This document shows positions 10,401-17,791 of a stretch of DNA of 64,000 nucleotides, piece after piece. The DNA is taken from assembly GCA_003612485.1 (NCBI GenBank), contig RAZA01000004.1:186001-250000 (forward strand), read 5' to 3'. This DNA is from a bacterium D16-50 (lineage in GTDB: Bacteria; Bacillota; Clostridia; Lachnospirales; Lachnospiraceae). Numbering within the stretch: position 1 is the stretch's first letter; the number at the start of each line of letters is the position of its first letter. Below the pieces are notes generated by a model. The model worked only from the letters and a program-made list of their open reading frames with translations. It did no database searches and had not been told where the DNA came from. The position numbers and the translations under genes were made by a program.

Positions 10401-11423
10401 TTTATGGAGGCAGGAAGCTATCTGGAGCTGCTGCTGCCGGTGCTGCCCTATGCCCATGTTCAGGTATCCGTGACGGGAAAGGCCCAAAGCGCCGCAGGAA
10501 AGGTGCAGGAACAGGCAAAGCTGTTCCAGAGGAGGGAGCTTCTGGGACAGCTGCGGCTGCCGGAGGATCCGGAGACGGCGCAGGGGCTGATCAAAAGGCT
10601 CAACGCGGAGTATCCATATAGAGGGCTTGCGGATCTATATACCAAGACAACGGTGTCGGAGCTGAAGATCGCCGCCATGGCGGACAAGGATGAGGCGGCT
10701 TATCATACCTTTGAGGAGAAGGAGGTACAGCCTTATATTCCGATGTTCCGCAGAGGTGAGGAGAAGATCGGAGGCACCGTCCGGGGAAACGCCTACCATA
10801 GGGTGATGGAGCTGATGGATTTTCAGCAGGTTCTGGGAGGGGCCGTTGGCATGGAATCTTCTGCTTCGGCGGCCTCTTTTGCTGCAAAAGCCCACGGAGG
10901 AGATCTGATGCCGGGAGAGGGGGGCTTTCCCCGAGATTATGAGGAATATGCCAGACGTCTGGACCCGGAAAGACTGGCGCAACGGGTGGGAGCCTTTCTG
11001 AGAAGGGAATCGGAGGAAGGACGGCTGACGGAAGAATATCTTCAGGCGGTGGGAGAGACAAAGATAATGAAATTCCTAAGCTCGGACACGGCATATCGCA
11101 TGTGGCGGGCGGACTGTCGGGGAGAGCTCTTCAGGGAGCAGCCCTTTGTGCTGGGAATCGACGCCCGCAGACTGAAGGAAGAGTTCCCCGCGGGGGAGAC
11201 GGTGCTCATTCAGGGAATTGTAGATGTGTTTTTTGTGGAGGAGGACGGGCTGACGCTTCTGGATTACAAGACAGATTCTGTATCTTCCATGGGGGAATTG
11301 TGGAACCGCTATGAAACTCAGCTGGATTACTATCAGGAGGCGCTGGAGAAGCTCATGGGGAAGCCCGTGAAGGAGAGGATACTGTATTCCTTCCATCTGG
11401 GAAAGGCAGGAGCCGCGCCCTAA
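7488..11423 (+). CDS. addA: AddA, ATP-dependent helicase/nuclease subunit A
   Basis: UvrD-like helicase with a C-terminal RecB-type nuclease, partner of AddB in break resection. Helicase motifs appear in order: AAAGSGKTAV (Walker A, ~residues 24-33), VTFTNAAAAEM, DEYQDSN (Walker B), GDVKQSIYKFR, MSIHKSKGLEFP and VAMTRAREKL. The nuclease motif GIVDVFF...LLDYKTD lies near the C-terminus. Start ATG 7488 is preceded by GAGAGGAG. At 1311 residues it is longer than the usual ~1240. The excess is a Gly/Glu/Asp-rich low-complexity stretch around residues 660-745 that contains a duplicated segment (STAPRGRE / STAPQGRE). The insert lies between helicase motifs and probably forms a surface loop. Confidence 0.97.
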   Translation: MAVKFTREQQEAIDLHGCNILVSAAAGSGKTAVLAERIVKMVCDEERQVDIDRLLIVTFTNAAAAEMRERIAGGISKRLAQGQDSEHVQKQATLLHNAQITTIDSFCLFLLRNHFNEIGLDPAFRIADEGEVKLMQQEALQELLEDAYASGSEAFRYCVEYFCPGGRESVLEQHILNLSRYASSFPWPTEWLEERKKDYQGEGLGEICSSPYAEWLTEHLRRMMEGCVEKYKSIVRLCDDPEGPYMYKELVERELEQLEAALAYGSLEEFEAGLGKISFGRLPSKKDETVLAAKRDLAKELRAGVKDCVQSLGERFFATPLELAARQGRACRGPVETLLDLALEFHGRMQEKKQEKKVIDFSDMEHFALDILLDRSGGQVRPSPVAMEYRQHFAEVLTDEYQDSNLVQEYLLQAVSGEEDGRFNRFMVGDVKQSIYKFRLARPELFLDKYKTYEEGQGNCRRIDLAKNFRSRPEVVDTVNELFGRMMSRDVGGIEYDHRAALYAGAEYPESDGCHSELLLVEKPDKGEEEDAKQAEALAVARKIKELRGGFRVFDRESGCLREARYSDMVILLRTNSGWDEEFKEVLEQEGIPAYIASKTGYFAASEVQELLNFLRVLDNPSQDVPLFGVMKSVFGGFSEEEIAKIRSGRRDCCLYEALKEAAGDLSTAPRGREAGNDLSAGADSAGDASTAPQGREEALGTEAGDGRREDGGGSQEGGWAVFQGDPEDEDRDAFKEDWETGEELREKAAAFLNMLRKYRDCTVYLPVRELLSKLVTDFGYLDYVTALPAGGKRRANVEMLFARASDFEKTSYFGLFHFVRYMEQLEKYDVDYGEAGELDENADVVRIMSIHKSKGLEFPVTIVSGLSKRFNMQDANQAMILDMDLGLGVDYVDPDKRVRNKTLRKNILSRKLREDSLAEELRVLYVAMTRAREKLILTGVLENAGEQWENWLIRSGLQEGEGRGRLTYLDFMEAGSYLELLLPVLPYAHVQVSVTGKAQSAAGKVQEQAKLFQRRELLGQLRLPEDPETAQGLIKRLNAEYPYRGLADLYTKTTVSELKIAAMADKDEAAYHTFEEKEVQPYIPMFRRGEEKIGGTVRGNAYHRVMELMDFQQVLGGAVGMESSASAASFAAKAHGGDLMPGEGGFPRDYEEYARRLDPERLAQRVGAFLRRESEEGRLTEEYLQAVGETKIMKFLSSDTAYRMWRADCRGELFREQPFVLGIDARRLKEEFPAGETVLIQGIVDVFFVEEDGLTLLDYKTDSVSSMGELWNRYETQLDYYQEALEKLMGKPVKERILYSFHLGKAGAAP
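9474..9579 (+). repeat. Imperfect direct repeat inside addA (two 37-bp copies, 69-bp period)
   Basis: Copies at 9474-9510 and 9543-9579 share GCGGGAGAT, then GGCGCCGC and GGCCGGGAAG, with a few substitutions. The 69-bp period is 23 codons, so the frame is kept. It encodes the STAPxGRE motif twice in the low-complexity insert of AddA. Confidence 0.75.
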
Positions 11424-11436
11424 GGCGCGGCCCTTT
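11412..11436 (+). terminator. Intrinsic terminator of addA with the stop codon in its loop
   Basis: GCCGCGCC (11412-11419) pairs with GGCGCGGC (11424-11431), followed by CCTTTTC. The tetraloop CTAA contains the addA stop codon TAA (11421-11423). The convergent thiT stop lies about 10 bp further on. Confidence 0.8.
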
Positions 11437-11443
11437 TCAAAGA

Positions 11444-12118
11444 CTATTCCAGAGCCAGTTTTTTTACTTGTTCAAAAGCTTTCTTGACCTGAGGAATCGC
11501 CAGAATCACCAGTGTGATGGCAGCCTCCGCAAAGATGTAGATGCCGTTGTAGGTGAAGGAATAGGGAATGGGATGCCAGCCTTCCCAGGCGAACTGGCCC
11601 CAGAACACCCAGCCGGAAATGCTGGCAAAGATCCATCTTCCCGCCACGGCCAGAGCATAGCCCTTGAGAAGAGCGTTTTTCTTGCTGCCAAATAGGCCGG
11701 AGAGCCCCAATGCTCCAAAGGCAAGAATGTAATCGATTGGAAGCTGGGCGGGATGTACGATCTCCGGCTTGATCATCAGCTGAAGGATGCCGTAGGCCAC
11801 TCCGGTGGCGAGTCCTGCTCCCGATCCGAACCAATAGCCGGGCAGGCAGATGAAAAGCATGGAAAGCAGGGTGACGGATCCTCCGAAGGGAAAGCTGAAC
11901 AGCTTGACATTGGAGAGAACCGTTCCCAGAGTGATGGAGATTGCGCAGAAGGTGAGCTGCTTTGTAGTCAGCTTCAGAGAACCATGGCCGGCCTTTTTTG
12001 CGGCAAACCACGCAGCGGCGGCCAGAAGGGCCACAAAGAGGGCTGCCAGCAGGGTGTAGCCGGCGGTGGAGGGGACATAATAGAGCTCCTCGCCGTCCTG
12101 AATTACATTGTACAACAT
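11444..12118 (-). CDS. thiT: ThiT, substrate-binding (S) component of an ECF thiamine transporter
   Basis: A 224-residue membrane protein of the YuaJ/ThiT family. Family hallmarks are FGGSVTLLSMLFICLPGYWFG, HPAQLPIDYILAFGALGLSGLF and the aromatic-rich GWVFWGQFAWEGW loop. ThiT binds thiamine and works with the shared ECF energising module, which is not in this window. Start ATG 12118 is chosen because a perfect AGGAGG lies 6-7 nt upstream; the frame is open further, to 12157, but that extension lies over the leader hairpin. A TPP riboswitch in the leader supports thiamine as substrate. It is convergent with addA and divergent from the GTPase-NYN gene. Confidence 0.93.
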   Translation of the reverse strand: MLYNVIQDGEELYYVPSTAGYTLLAALFVALLAAAAWFAAKKAGHGSLKLTTKQLTFCAISITLGTVLSNVKLFSFPFGGSVTLLSMLFICLPGYWFGSGAGLATGVAYGILQLMIKPEIVHPAQLPIDYILAFGALGLSGLFGSKKNALLKGYALAVAGRWIFASISGWVFWGQFAWEGWHPIPYSFTYNGIYIFAEAAITLVILAIPQVKKAFEQVKKLALE

Positions 12119-12123
12119 AAAAA

Positions 12124-12152
12124 ATCCTCCTTTAGATGGGCTAAGGAAGGAT
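12124..12152 (-). promoter_or_regulatory. Leader hairpin sequestering the thiT Shine-Dalgarno
   Basis: On the minus strand, AUCCUUCCUUAG can pair with CUAAAGGAGGAU (one GU, one mismatch) around a 5-nt loop, covering the AGGAGG. The stem is followed directly by UUUUUU and AUG, so it could block translation or end transcription. It lies about 60 nt after the TPP aptamer and is a likely expression platform. Inference from pairing only. Confidence 0.65.
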
Positions 12153-12212
12153 GACATCGTTATCCGGCGGCCGCTCTCGGTCAGAGCATGTCAGCGGCCC
12201 CTGAATCAGTTT

Positions 12213-12308
12213 GCTTCCTTACGCCGGTATTATCCGGTTCAAGTAGTGAGGGTTAGAAACGGCCTATGGACGCCGTTTCAGTCTCAGCGATGCGCTCCCC
12301 TAGCGGTT
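12213..12308 (-). promoter_or_regulatory. TPP (thi-box) riboswitch aptamer upstream of thiT
   Basis: Read on the minus strand, this leader contains the conserved TPP aptamer blocks in order: CTAGGGGAGC, GCTGAGA, ACCCTCACTACTTGAACC, GGATAATACC and GGCGTAAGGAAGC. These match the thi-box (GGGG.GC, CUGAGA, ACCUGAUCUGGAUAAUGCCAGCGUAGGGAA). Binding of thiamine pyrophosphate would lower thiT expression. Between aptamer and start lie a GGCCGCT/AGCGGCC stem and the SD-covering hairpin. Confidence 0.93.
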
Positions 12309-12324
12309 ATTTGATTTCTGCTCA

Positions 12325-12353
12325 ACTATATAGCATGGCGGAGGGATTGTCAA
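12325..12353 (-). promoter_or_regulatory. thiT promoter
   Basis: On the minus strand, TTGACA (12348-12353) and TATAGT (12325-12330) are 17 nt apart, ending about 17 nt before the riboswitch aptamer. Confidence 0.8.
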
Positions 12354-12388
12354 GAAATATTTCACGGTTGTTTGCAATGCTTACAGTG

Positions 12389-12417
12389 TTTACAGTGGGG
12401 AGATTGTCTGCTATAAT
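12389..12417 (+). promoter_or_regulatory. Promoter of the TetM-like GTPase-NYN gene
   Basis: TTTACA (12389-12394), a 17-nt spacer and TATAAT (12412-12417), 66 bp before the start codon. It is back to back with the thiT promoter. Confidence 0.75.
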
Positions 12418-12483
12418 GCAAGACAAAATGGGTCAGAGGCACCGATACAATCTGCGGGACATGACGGAAAGAGAGGTGTCCGA

Positions 12484-15339
12484 ATGGGCGCAATAGGGGA
12501 CGGATCGCGGAAGGGGCGTATCTGCGTAGGGCTGCTGGCCCATGTGGACGCAGGAAAAACCACCCTTGCGGAAGGGCTTTTATATAAGGGAGGACAGATA
12601 CGCTCTCCGGGTCGGGTGGACCATGGGAACGCTTTTTTGGACAATTTCTCTCTGGAGAGAGAGCGGGGCATCACCATCTTTTCCAAGCAGGCACAGCTTG
12701 TCTGGGAGGGAAGAGAGATCATCCTGCTGGACACGCCGGGGCATGTGGATTTCAGCGCAGAGATGGAGCGGACGCTGCAGATATTGGACTACTGTATTTT
12801 GGTTATAAGCGGAACGGACGGGGTGCAGAGCCATGTGCGCACTCTTTGGCGGCTGCTGGATCAGTACAAGGTTCCCGTATTTCTTTTTATAAACAAGATG
12901 GACAGGCCCGGCACGGACAAGGGAAGGCTTATGAAGGAGCTGCAGTCGAAGCTGGGGGGCGGCTGTCAGGAATTCGGCGGTGAAGCCCGGAACCGGGGGA
13001 CCTGGTTCTGGGAGGAGATTTCCCTTTGCCATGAGGGACTTTTGGAGGAGTATCTTGAGAAGGGGGTTCTGGAGGAAAAAAGCGTGGCGGAGGCCATACG
13101 GGAAAGGCATCTTTTCCCCTGCTATTTCGGATCTGCCCTATTGCTTCGGGGCATTGAGGAGCTTCTGGAAGGGATCTGTAAGTATGCCGTAAGTCCAAAC
13201 TATCCGGAGGAGTTCGGGGCCCGGGTCTACAAGATTTCCAGAGACGAGGCCGGAGTGCGCCTGACCCATATGAAGGTTACGGGAGGGGTCCTGCAGGTGA
13301 AGATGCTTGTGGGGAACGCTGCCAGCGCCGGGGGAGAGGAGCAGATCTGGGAGGAAAAAGCCGATCAGCTGCGGATCTATTCCGGTGCACAGTATACTGT
13401 GGCGGCGCAGGTGGAGGCCGGAGGTGTCTGTGCCGTAGCGGGGCTGGACAGAACCTTTGTGGGGCAGGGGCTGGGGAGAGAGTCGAAAAACGCGCTGCCC
13501 AGTCTGGCCCCGGTGTTAACCTATGGTCTGGCGCTGCCTGCGGGAAGCGATGCGGTGCAGGTGCTGGGACAGCTTCGCAGGCTGGAGGAGGAAGAACCTC
13601 TGCTCCATGTGACCTGGATGGAGCGTGAGGATCCTCATTCTCCCAGAATCCATGTGCAGGTCATGGGGGAGGTGCAGATAGAGATCCTGAAGAGAGTGCT
13701 GCTGGAACGTTTCGGGCTGCAGGCGGATTTTACAGACGGGCAGATCGTCTATAAGGAGACTGTTGCAAAGCCTGTGGTCGGTATCGGACATTATGAACCT
13801 CTGCGCCACTATGCTGAGGTACATCTGCTGCTGGAGCCCGGAGAGCCGGGCAGCGGGATGCAGTTTGCCAGCGCCTGCAGTGAGGATGTGCTGGGTGCAG
13901 GCTGGCAGCGCCTTGTGCTGACCCATCTTGAGGAGAAGCGGCATCTTGGGGTGCTGACGGGATCTCCTCTGACGGACATGAAGATCACCTTATTGGCGGG
14001 GCGGGCGCATCTGAAGCATACCGAGGGCGGGGATTTCAGGCAGGCCACCTATAGGGCGGTGCGGCAGGGGCTGATGCAGGGGGAGAGCGTTCTGCTGGAG
14101 CCGGTCTATTCCTTCCGGCTGGAGGTGCCAAGAGAACAAGTGGGCAGGGCCATGACGGACATCAAGAGGCTGCAGGGGGACTTCGATGCGCCGGTGACGG
14201 AAGGACAGTACACCGTGCTTACGGGCAGCGCTCCCGTGGCTGCCATGAGGGACTACCAGAGGGAGGTAAGCGCTTACACCAGAGGTCTGGGCAGGCTGTC
14301 CTGCACGCTGAAGGGCTATGAGCCCTGCCACAACGCGCAGGAGGTTATGGAAAGGATGGGGTATGATCCTGACGGTGATCAGGAGAATCCTTCCTATTCG
14401 GTGTTCTGCTCCCATGGTGCGGGAATGGCCATATGCTGGGATCAGGTGCCGGAGTATGCCCATGTGGAGAACGGATGGGCCAAGGAAGCCCAGAGCGGTT
14501 TATCCGGGGGGAGCATGGGAGGACAGATTCAGGGGTCTGATCAGGGAGAGGCCGCCGGAGGAGGCGGTTTTAGCAGGAACGGGAGCGGGGTAAAAGGCAG
14601 ACAAAACGTTTCCGGCAGGGGAACGTCTTCAGGGCATATCACTCTGGAGGAGATCGACGAGATCTTCCGGCGCACCTACGGAAAGAGCAGTCAGGACTAT
14701 GCGCCTTATCGGTATCATGAACAGTATCAGGAGCGGACGGTGCGGGCGCAACGTCCTAGAGATCAGAAACAAGCTTCGCCGGGGCAGGAACAGATCGGGA
14801 AAGAACGAGAGGATGAGGTGCTATTCCGCAGGGCCTCCGGACGCAAAAGTCCCGGAGGCGGCGCCGGCGAAGAGGAATATCTTTTGGTGGATGGCTACAA
14901 TATCATCTTTGCCTGGGAGGAACTGCGGAGCCTCGGAGAGAGGAACATGGACAGCGCCAGAGACAAGCTTATGGATATCTGCAGCAACTATCAGGGATTT
15001 GCCGGATGTACATTGATTCTGGTTTTTGACGCCTATAAAGTGAGGGGAAATCCGGGCTCTGTGCAGAAGTACCACAATATATATGTGGTTTATACCAGAG
15101 AGGCAGAGACTGCCGATCAGTATATCGAAAAGACCGTCCATGAGATGGGTGGAAAGCATCGGGTGACGGTGGCCACCTCCGATGCGCTGGAACAGATGAT
15201 TATCTGGGGAGAGGGAGCTGTGCGGCTTTCGGCAAAGGGGTTTCAGGATACGGTGGAGGAGACGGCCAGACAAGTGCGGGAGCGGTATATCGGAGACGGT
15301 CAGAGGATGGGCAACCGTCCCTTTGAGGGGCGGATATAG
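12484..15339 (+). CDS. TetM-like translational GTPase fused to a C-terminal NYN/YacP (Rae1-like) nuclease domain
   Basis: A 951-residue protein. Residues ~12-640 form an EF-G/TetM-class GTPase: AHVDAGKTT (G1), RERGITI (switch I), DTPGHVDF (G3) and NKMD (G4), with EF-G domains II-V after it. Residues ~650-795 are a Gly/Ser/Gln-rich linker. Residues ~797-940 are an NYN (PIN-like) domain with LLVDGYNIIF (acidic D803), LVFDAYK, TREAETADQYIE and VATSDALEQ. B. subtilis YacP/Rae1 with this fold cleaves mRNA in the ribosomal A site, the same place TetM-type GTPases bind. A ribosome-linked nuclease is therefore a reasonable inference, and tetracycline resistance should not be assumed. It has its own promoter upstream and is monocistronic or leads into the next block. 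Confidence 0.88.
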   Translation: MGAIGDGSRKGRICVGLLAHVDAGKTTLAEGLLYKGGQIRSPGRVDHGNAFLDNFSLERERGITIFSKQAQLVWEGREIILLDTPGHVDFSAEMERTLQILDYCILVISGTDGVQSHVRTLWRLLDQYKVPVFLFINKMDRPGTDKGRLMKELQSKLGGGCQEFGGEARNRGTWFWEEISLCHEGLLEEYLEKGVLEEKSVAEAIRERHLFPCYFGSALLLRGIEELLEGICKYAVSPNYPEEFGARVYKISRDEAGVRLTHMKVTGGVLQVKMLVGNAASAGGEEQIWEEKADQLRIYSGAQYTVAAQVEAGGVCAVAGLDRTFVGQGLGRESKNALPSLAPVLTYGLALPAGSDAVQVLGQLRRLEEEEPLLHVTWMEREDPHSPRIHVQVMGEVQIEILKRVLLERFGLQADFTDGQIVYKETVAKPVVGIGHYEPLRHYAEVHLLLEPGEPGSGMQFASACSEDVLGAGWQRLVLTHLEEKRHLGVLTGSPLTDMKITLLAGRAHLKHTEGGDFRQATYRAVRQGLMQGESVLLEPVYSFRLEVPREQVGRAMTDIKRLQGDFDAPVTEGQYTVLTGSAPVAAMRDYQREVSAYTRGLGRLSCTLKGYEPCHNAQEVMERMGYDPDGDQENPSYSVFCSHGAGMAICWDQVPEYAHVENGWAKEAQSGLSGGSMGGQIQGSDQGEAAGGGGFSRNGSGVKGRQNVSGRGTSSGHITLEEIDEIFRRTYGKSSQDYAPYRYHEQYQERTVRAQRPRDQKQASPGQEQIGKEREDEVLFRRASGRKSPGGGAGEEEYLLVDGYNIIFAWEELRSLGERNMDSARDKLMDICSNYQGFAGCTLILVFDAYKVRGNPGSVQKYHNIYVVYTREAETADQYIEKTVHEMGGKHRVTVATSDALEQMIIWGEGAVRLSAKGFQDTVEETARQVRERYIGDGQRMGNRPFEGRI

Positions 15340-15463
15340 TCGTATTTTTTGCGCAGGCTGCGGCGTAGGCGGCAATGGAAAATGAAAAATGAAATACTAA
15401 ATGGTACAGAAAAGATGTTTAGGGGATTGCGGAGCGGAAGCCAAGGATAGGAGAAAGGCCTGT

Positions 15464-17791
15464 ATGAAAATATTATCTGAATTAGCGGCATTGCATATTG
15501 GAAGGAGAACGTCTTTCCGGTTGATTTTAATTGGGGAGATTATTTTGCTGTGTGCAGGTATTTGTGGGCTGTTTGGCAGAAATGCGGTATATGAATATGA
15601 CATGAGTGCTGCAAAAGTAAATTTCGGGACGTATTCAAATGAGTATGAGGGAATTCTCGGGGAAAACTTGGAGGAACGCGGCAGTATGGTAGATTTTTGC
15701 GGAATCAGTCTGCCCGGAGGAGTATACCGCATACGCCTGAAATATATTACTGATGTGGACAATATGAATTTGTGCACGGTTTCGGGGGAGAAAGGGAAAG
15801 AAAAATATGTGTGTATGAATGATTCCGTACTTTTTTCCGGATTGGACTGTACTGATTTTACGATGTGGGTGAAAAGGGATTCTGATGTGACAGTACATGT
15901 TGAATACTCGGGGGGAATACTGGCAGTTTTGCACTTAACGATTGAGGAGACGAACGCTGGAAACCGTATTATACTGTTTGGGCTGTTTTGCTTATTTACG
16001 GTGGTAAACGGGTTTTACTTATATTGGCAATATGATCGGAACTACCATATTTCAGCAAAGAGCAAAACAGTTACTTTTGCTCTGGGACTTATCATTTTGA
16101 TTTCTTCCATGCCGCTCATGATGGATTATGTGTTGGATGGAGGAGATCTGGTATATCATTTGATGCGGGTGGAAGGCATCAGGGATGGCATTGCGTCGGG
16201 TCAGTTTCCCATTCGGATATCCCCTGAGTGGCAGCAGGGATATGGATATGCTTCTCCTATTTTCTATGGGGAGACCGTTCTTTATCTGGCCGGCATGCTT
16301 CGGCTGCTTGGCTTTACTGTGACATCGAGCTATAGGATTTTTATGTTCATGATTACCGTGTTCACGGTACTGATTTCCTATTACTGTTTTAAGAAAATCT
16401 TTCATGAGGCATATATCGGTGTGCTGTGCAGCATGATGTATACAATGTCTATTTACCGAATCTATAAGACCTATCTGTGCGGCTCATGGGGTGAGTGTTT
16501 CGGCATCTTGTTTCTGCCGGTTATTGCCTATGGGTTTTGGCGGGTGTTTACGCAGGATATTCACGAGGAAAATTATAAAAGAAGCTGGATACCTCTGACT
16601 GTAGGATTTTCCATGTTGATACAATCCCATTTGCTGACATGTGAGATGGTGGGATTTTTTACTATTATATTATGCATGGTTTTATGGAAGAAAGTGTTTC
16701 GGAGAGAAACTTTTACAGTGCTGGCTAAAACCGTTCTGTACAGTATTCTGCTCAGCGCATGGTTTTTGGTTCCTTTTGCCGATTACATGATCACAGGGGA
16801 TTTTGTGATCAAGCATGTATCGGCAAGAACAATCCAGTTCAGGGGCCTATATCTGGCGCATTTGTTTTTTACATTCTTTCGGAATGGAGAAAACGTATTT
16901 TTTGACCAGAACGGCATGGCGGATTCTGCACCCATGGGAGTGGGGCCGGCCCCGCTGGCGGCACTGCTGGTACTGGGATATCTGTGGTTCAATGGAAGGA
17001 CGAAGGGATGGAAGAAGGAGGAAAGGGGGCTGGGGAAGATTGCGGTATTTTTTTCCGCTCTGGCAATGCTCATGAGTCTGGAGATATTTCCATGGGATAG
17101 GATACAGTTTCTGAACGGGGCTACTGCCACGCTGGTATCCAGCATTCAGTTTCCCAATCGCTTTTTGAGTATCGCAAATGTGTGCCTTACACTGGCGGCA
17201 GGGGCGGCAGCCAGACATATGTGGGAATATAGAGACAGGAAAAGTTTTGGAATCTATTTTGTCGGAATTGCTTTTCTGCTGTCTGTCAGCAGCCTCCATT
17301 TATCGGATAATATGTTAGATACGGGCAGCAACTTGAGGATATATAACAGCGAAGGTATGGGGACAGGCTATATTTCAGGTGCGGAATATCTGCCATATGG
17401 GGCAGACCCAGACCGGTTTGTTTACAGGGAACCCGTTTATGCGGAAGGAATTTCAGTTTACGGTTATGAAAAAGGAGCATTGGGGGCAGAGGCATATATA
17501 GAGAACCAGAGCGGTCAAGATGGAGCGGTTCGTTTTCCGCTGCTGTTCTACAAAGGATATCAGGCCTATGATGTGGACAGCGGTAAAGAGTTGAAATGCT
17601 ATGCAGGGGTAAATTCAGAGGTGACGGTGGATATCCCGACAGAATTTGCAGGTGATGTAAAGGTAGGTTTCAGGAGTCCGTGGTATTGGAGGGTGGGAGA
17701 ACTGGTGACTGTATTGACATTGCTTGCGCTGGGAACGGCTTGTTGGAAAAAAGGTAAAGGTGCGAAAGGGGAGATGGGGCATGGGAAATAA
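15464..17791 (+). CDS. YfhO/GT-C-like polytopic membrane protein, paralog 1 of 3
   Basis: About 775 residues from ATG 15464 (GGAGAAAGG upstream); the frame is open to 15401 without homology. Order: one N-terminal membrane helix, an extracellular beta-rich region (~30-150), a second helix, then a many-helix GT-C-like core. The core's first loop carries DGGDLVYHLMRVEG and later YGYASPIFYGET, followed by SIYRIYKTY and GSWGECFG. A C-terminal extracellular piece (RFPLLFYKGYQAY...) and a last helix (WYWRVGELVTVL) resemble YfhO proteins. By family analogy it may transfer sugars from a lipid carrier or process envelope glycopolymers; the substrate is unknown. Third positions are AT-richer than in flanking genes. 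Its 3' end overlaps the next gene by 11 bp. Confidence 0.75.
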   Translation: MKILSELAALHIGRRTSFRLILIGEIILLCAGICGLFGRNAVYEYDMSAAKVNFGTYSNEYEGILGENLEERGSMVDFCGISLPGGVYRIRLKYITDVDNMNLCTVSGEKGKEKYVCMNDSVLFSGLDCTDFTMWVKRDSDVTVHVEYSGGILAVLHLTIEETNAGNRIILFGLFCLFTVVNGFYLYWQYDRNYHISAKSKTVTFALGLIILISSMPLMMDYVLDGGDLVYHLMRVEGIRDGIASGQFPIRISPEWQQGYGYASPIFYGETVLYLAGMLRLLGFTVTSSYRIFMFMITVFTVLISYYCFKKIFHEAYIGVLCSMMYTMSIYRIYKTYLCGSWGECFGILFLPVIAYGFWRVFTQDIHEENYKRSWIPLTVGFSMLIQSHLLTCEMVGFFTIILCMVLWKKVFRRETFTVLAKTVLYSILLSAWFLVPFADYMITGDFVIKHVSARTIQFRGLYLAHLFFTFFRNGENVFFDQNGMADSAPMGVGPAPLAALLVLGYLWFNGRTKGWKKEERGLGKIAVFFSALAMLMSLEIFPWDRIQFLNGATATLVSSIQFPNRFLSIANVCLTLAAGAAARHMWEYRDRKSFGIYFVGIAFLLSVSSLHLSDNMLDTGSNLRIYNSEGMGTGYISGAEYLPYGADPDRFVYREPVYAEGISVYGYEKGALGAEAYIENQSGQDGAVRFPLLFYKGYQAYDVDSGKELKCYAGVNSEVTVDIPTEFAGDVKVGFRSPWYWRVGELVTVLTLLALGTACWKKGKGAKGEMGHGK

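Noticed and set aside
12484..14400. Tetracycline resistance determinant
   Set aside because: The GTPase part is TetM-like, but the NYN fusion and lack of resistance context make a resistance call unsupported.
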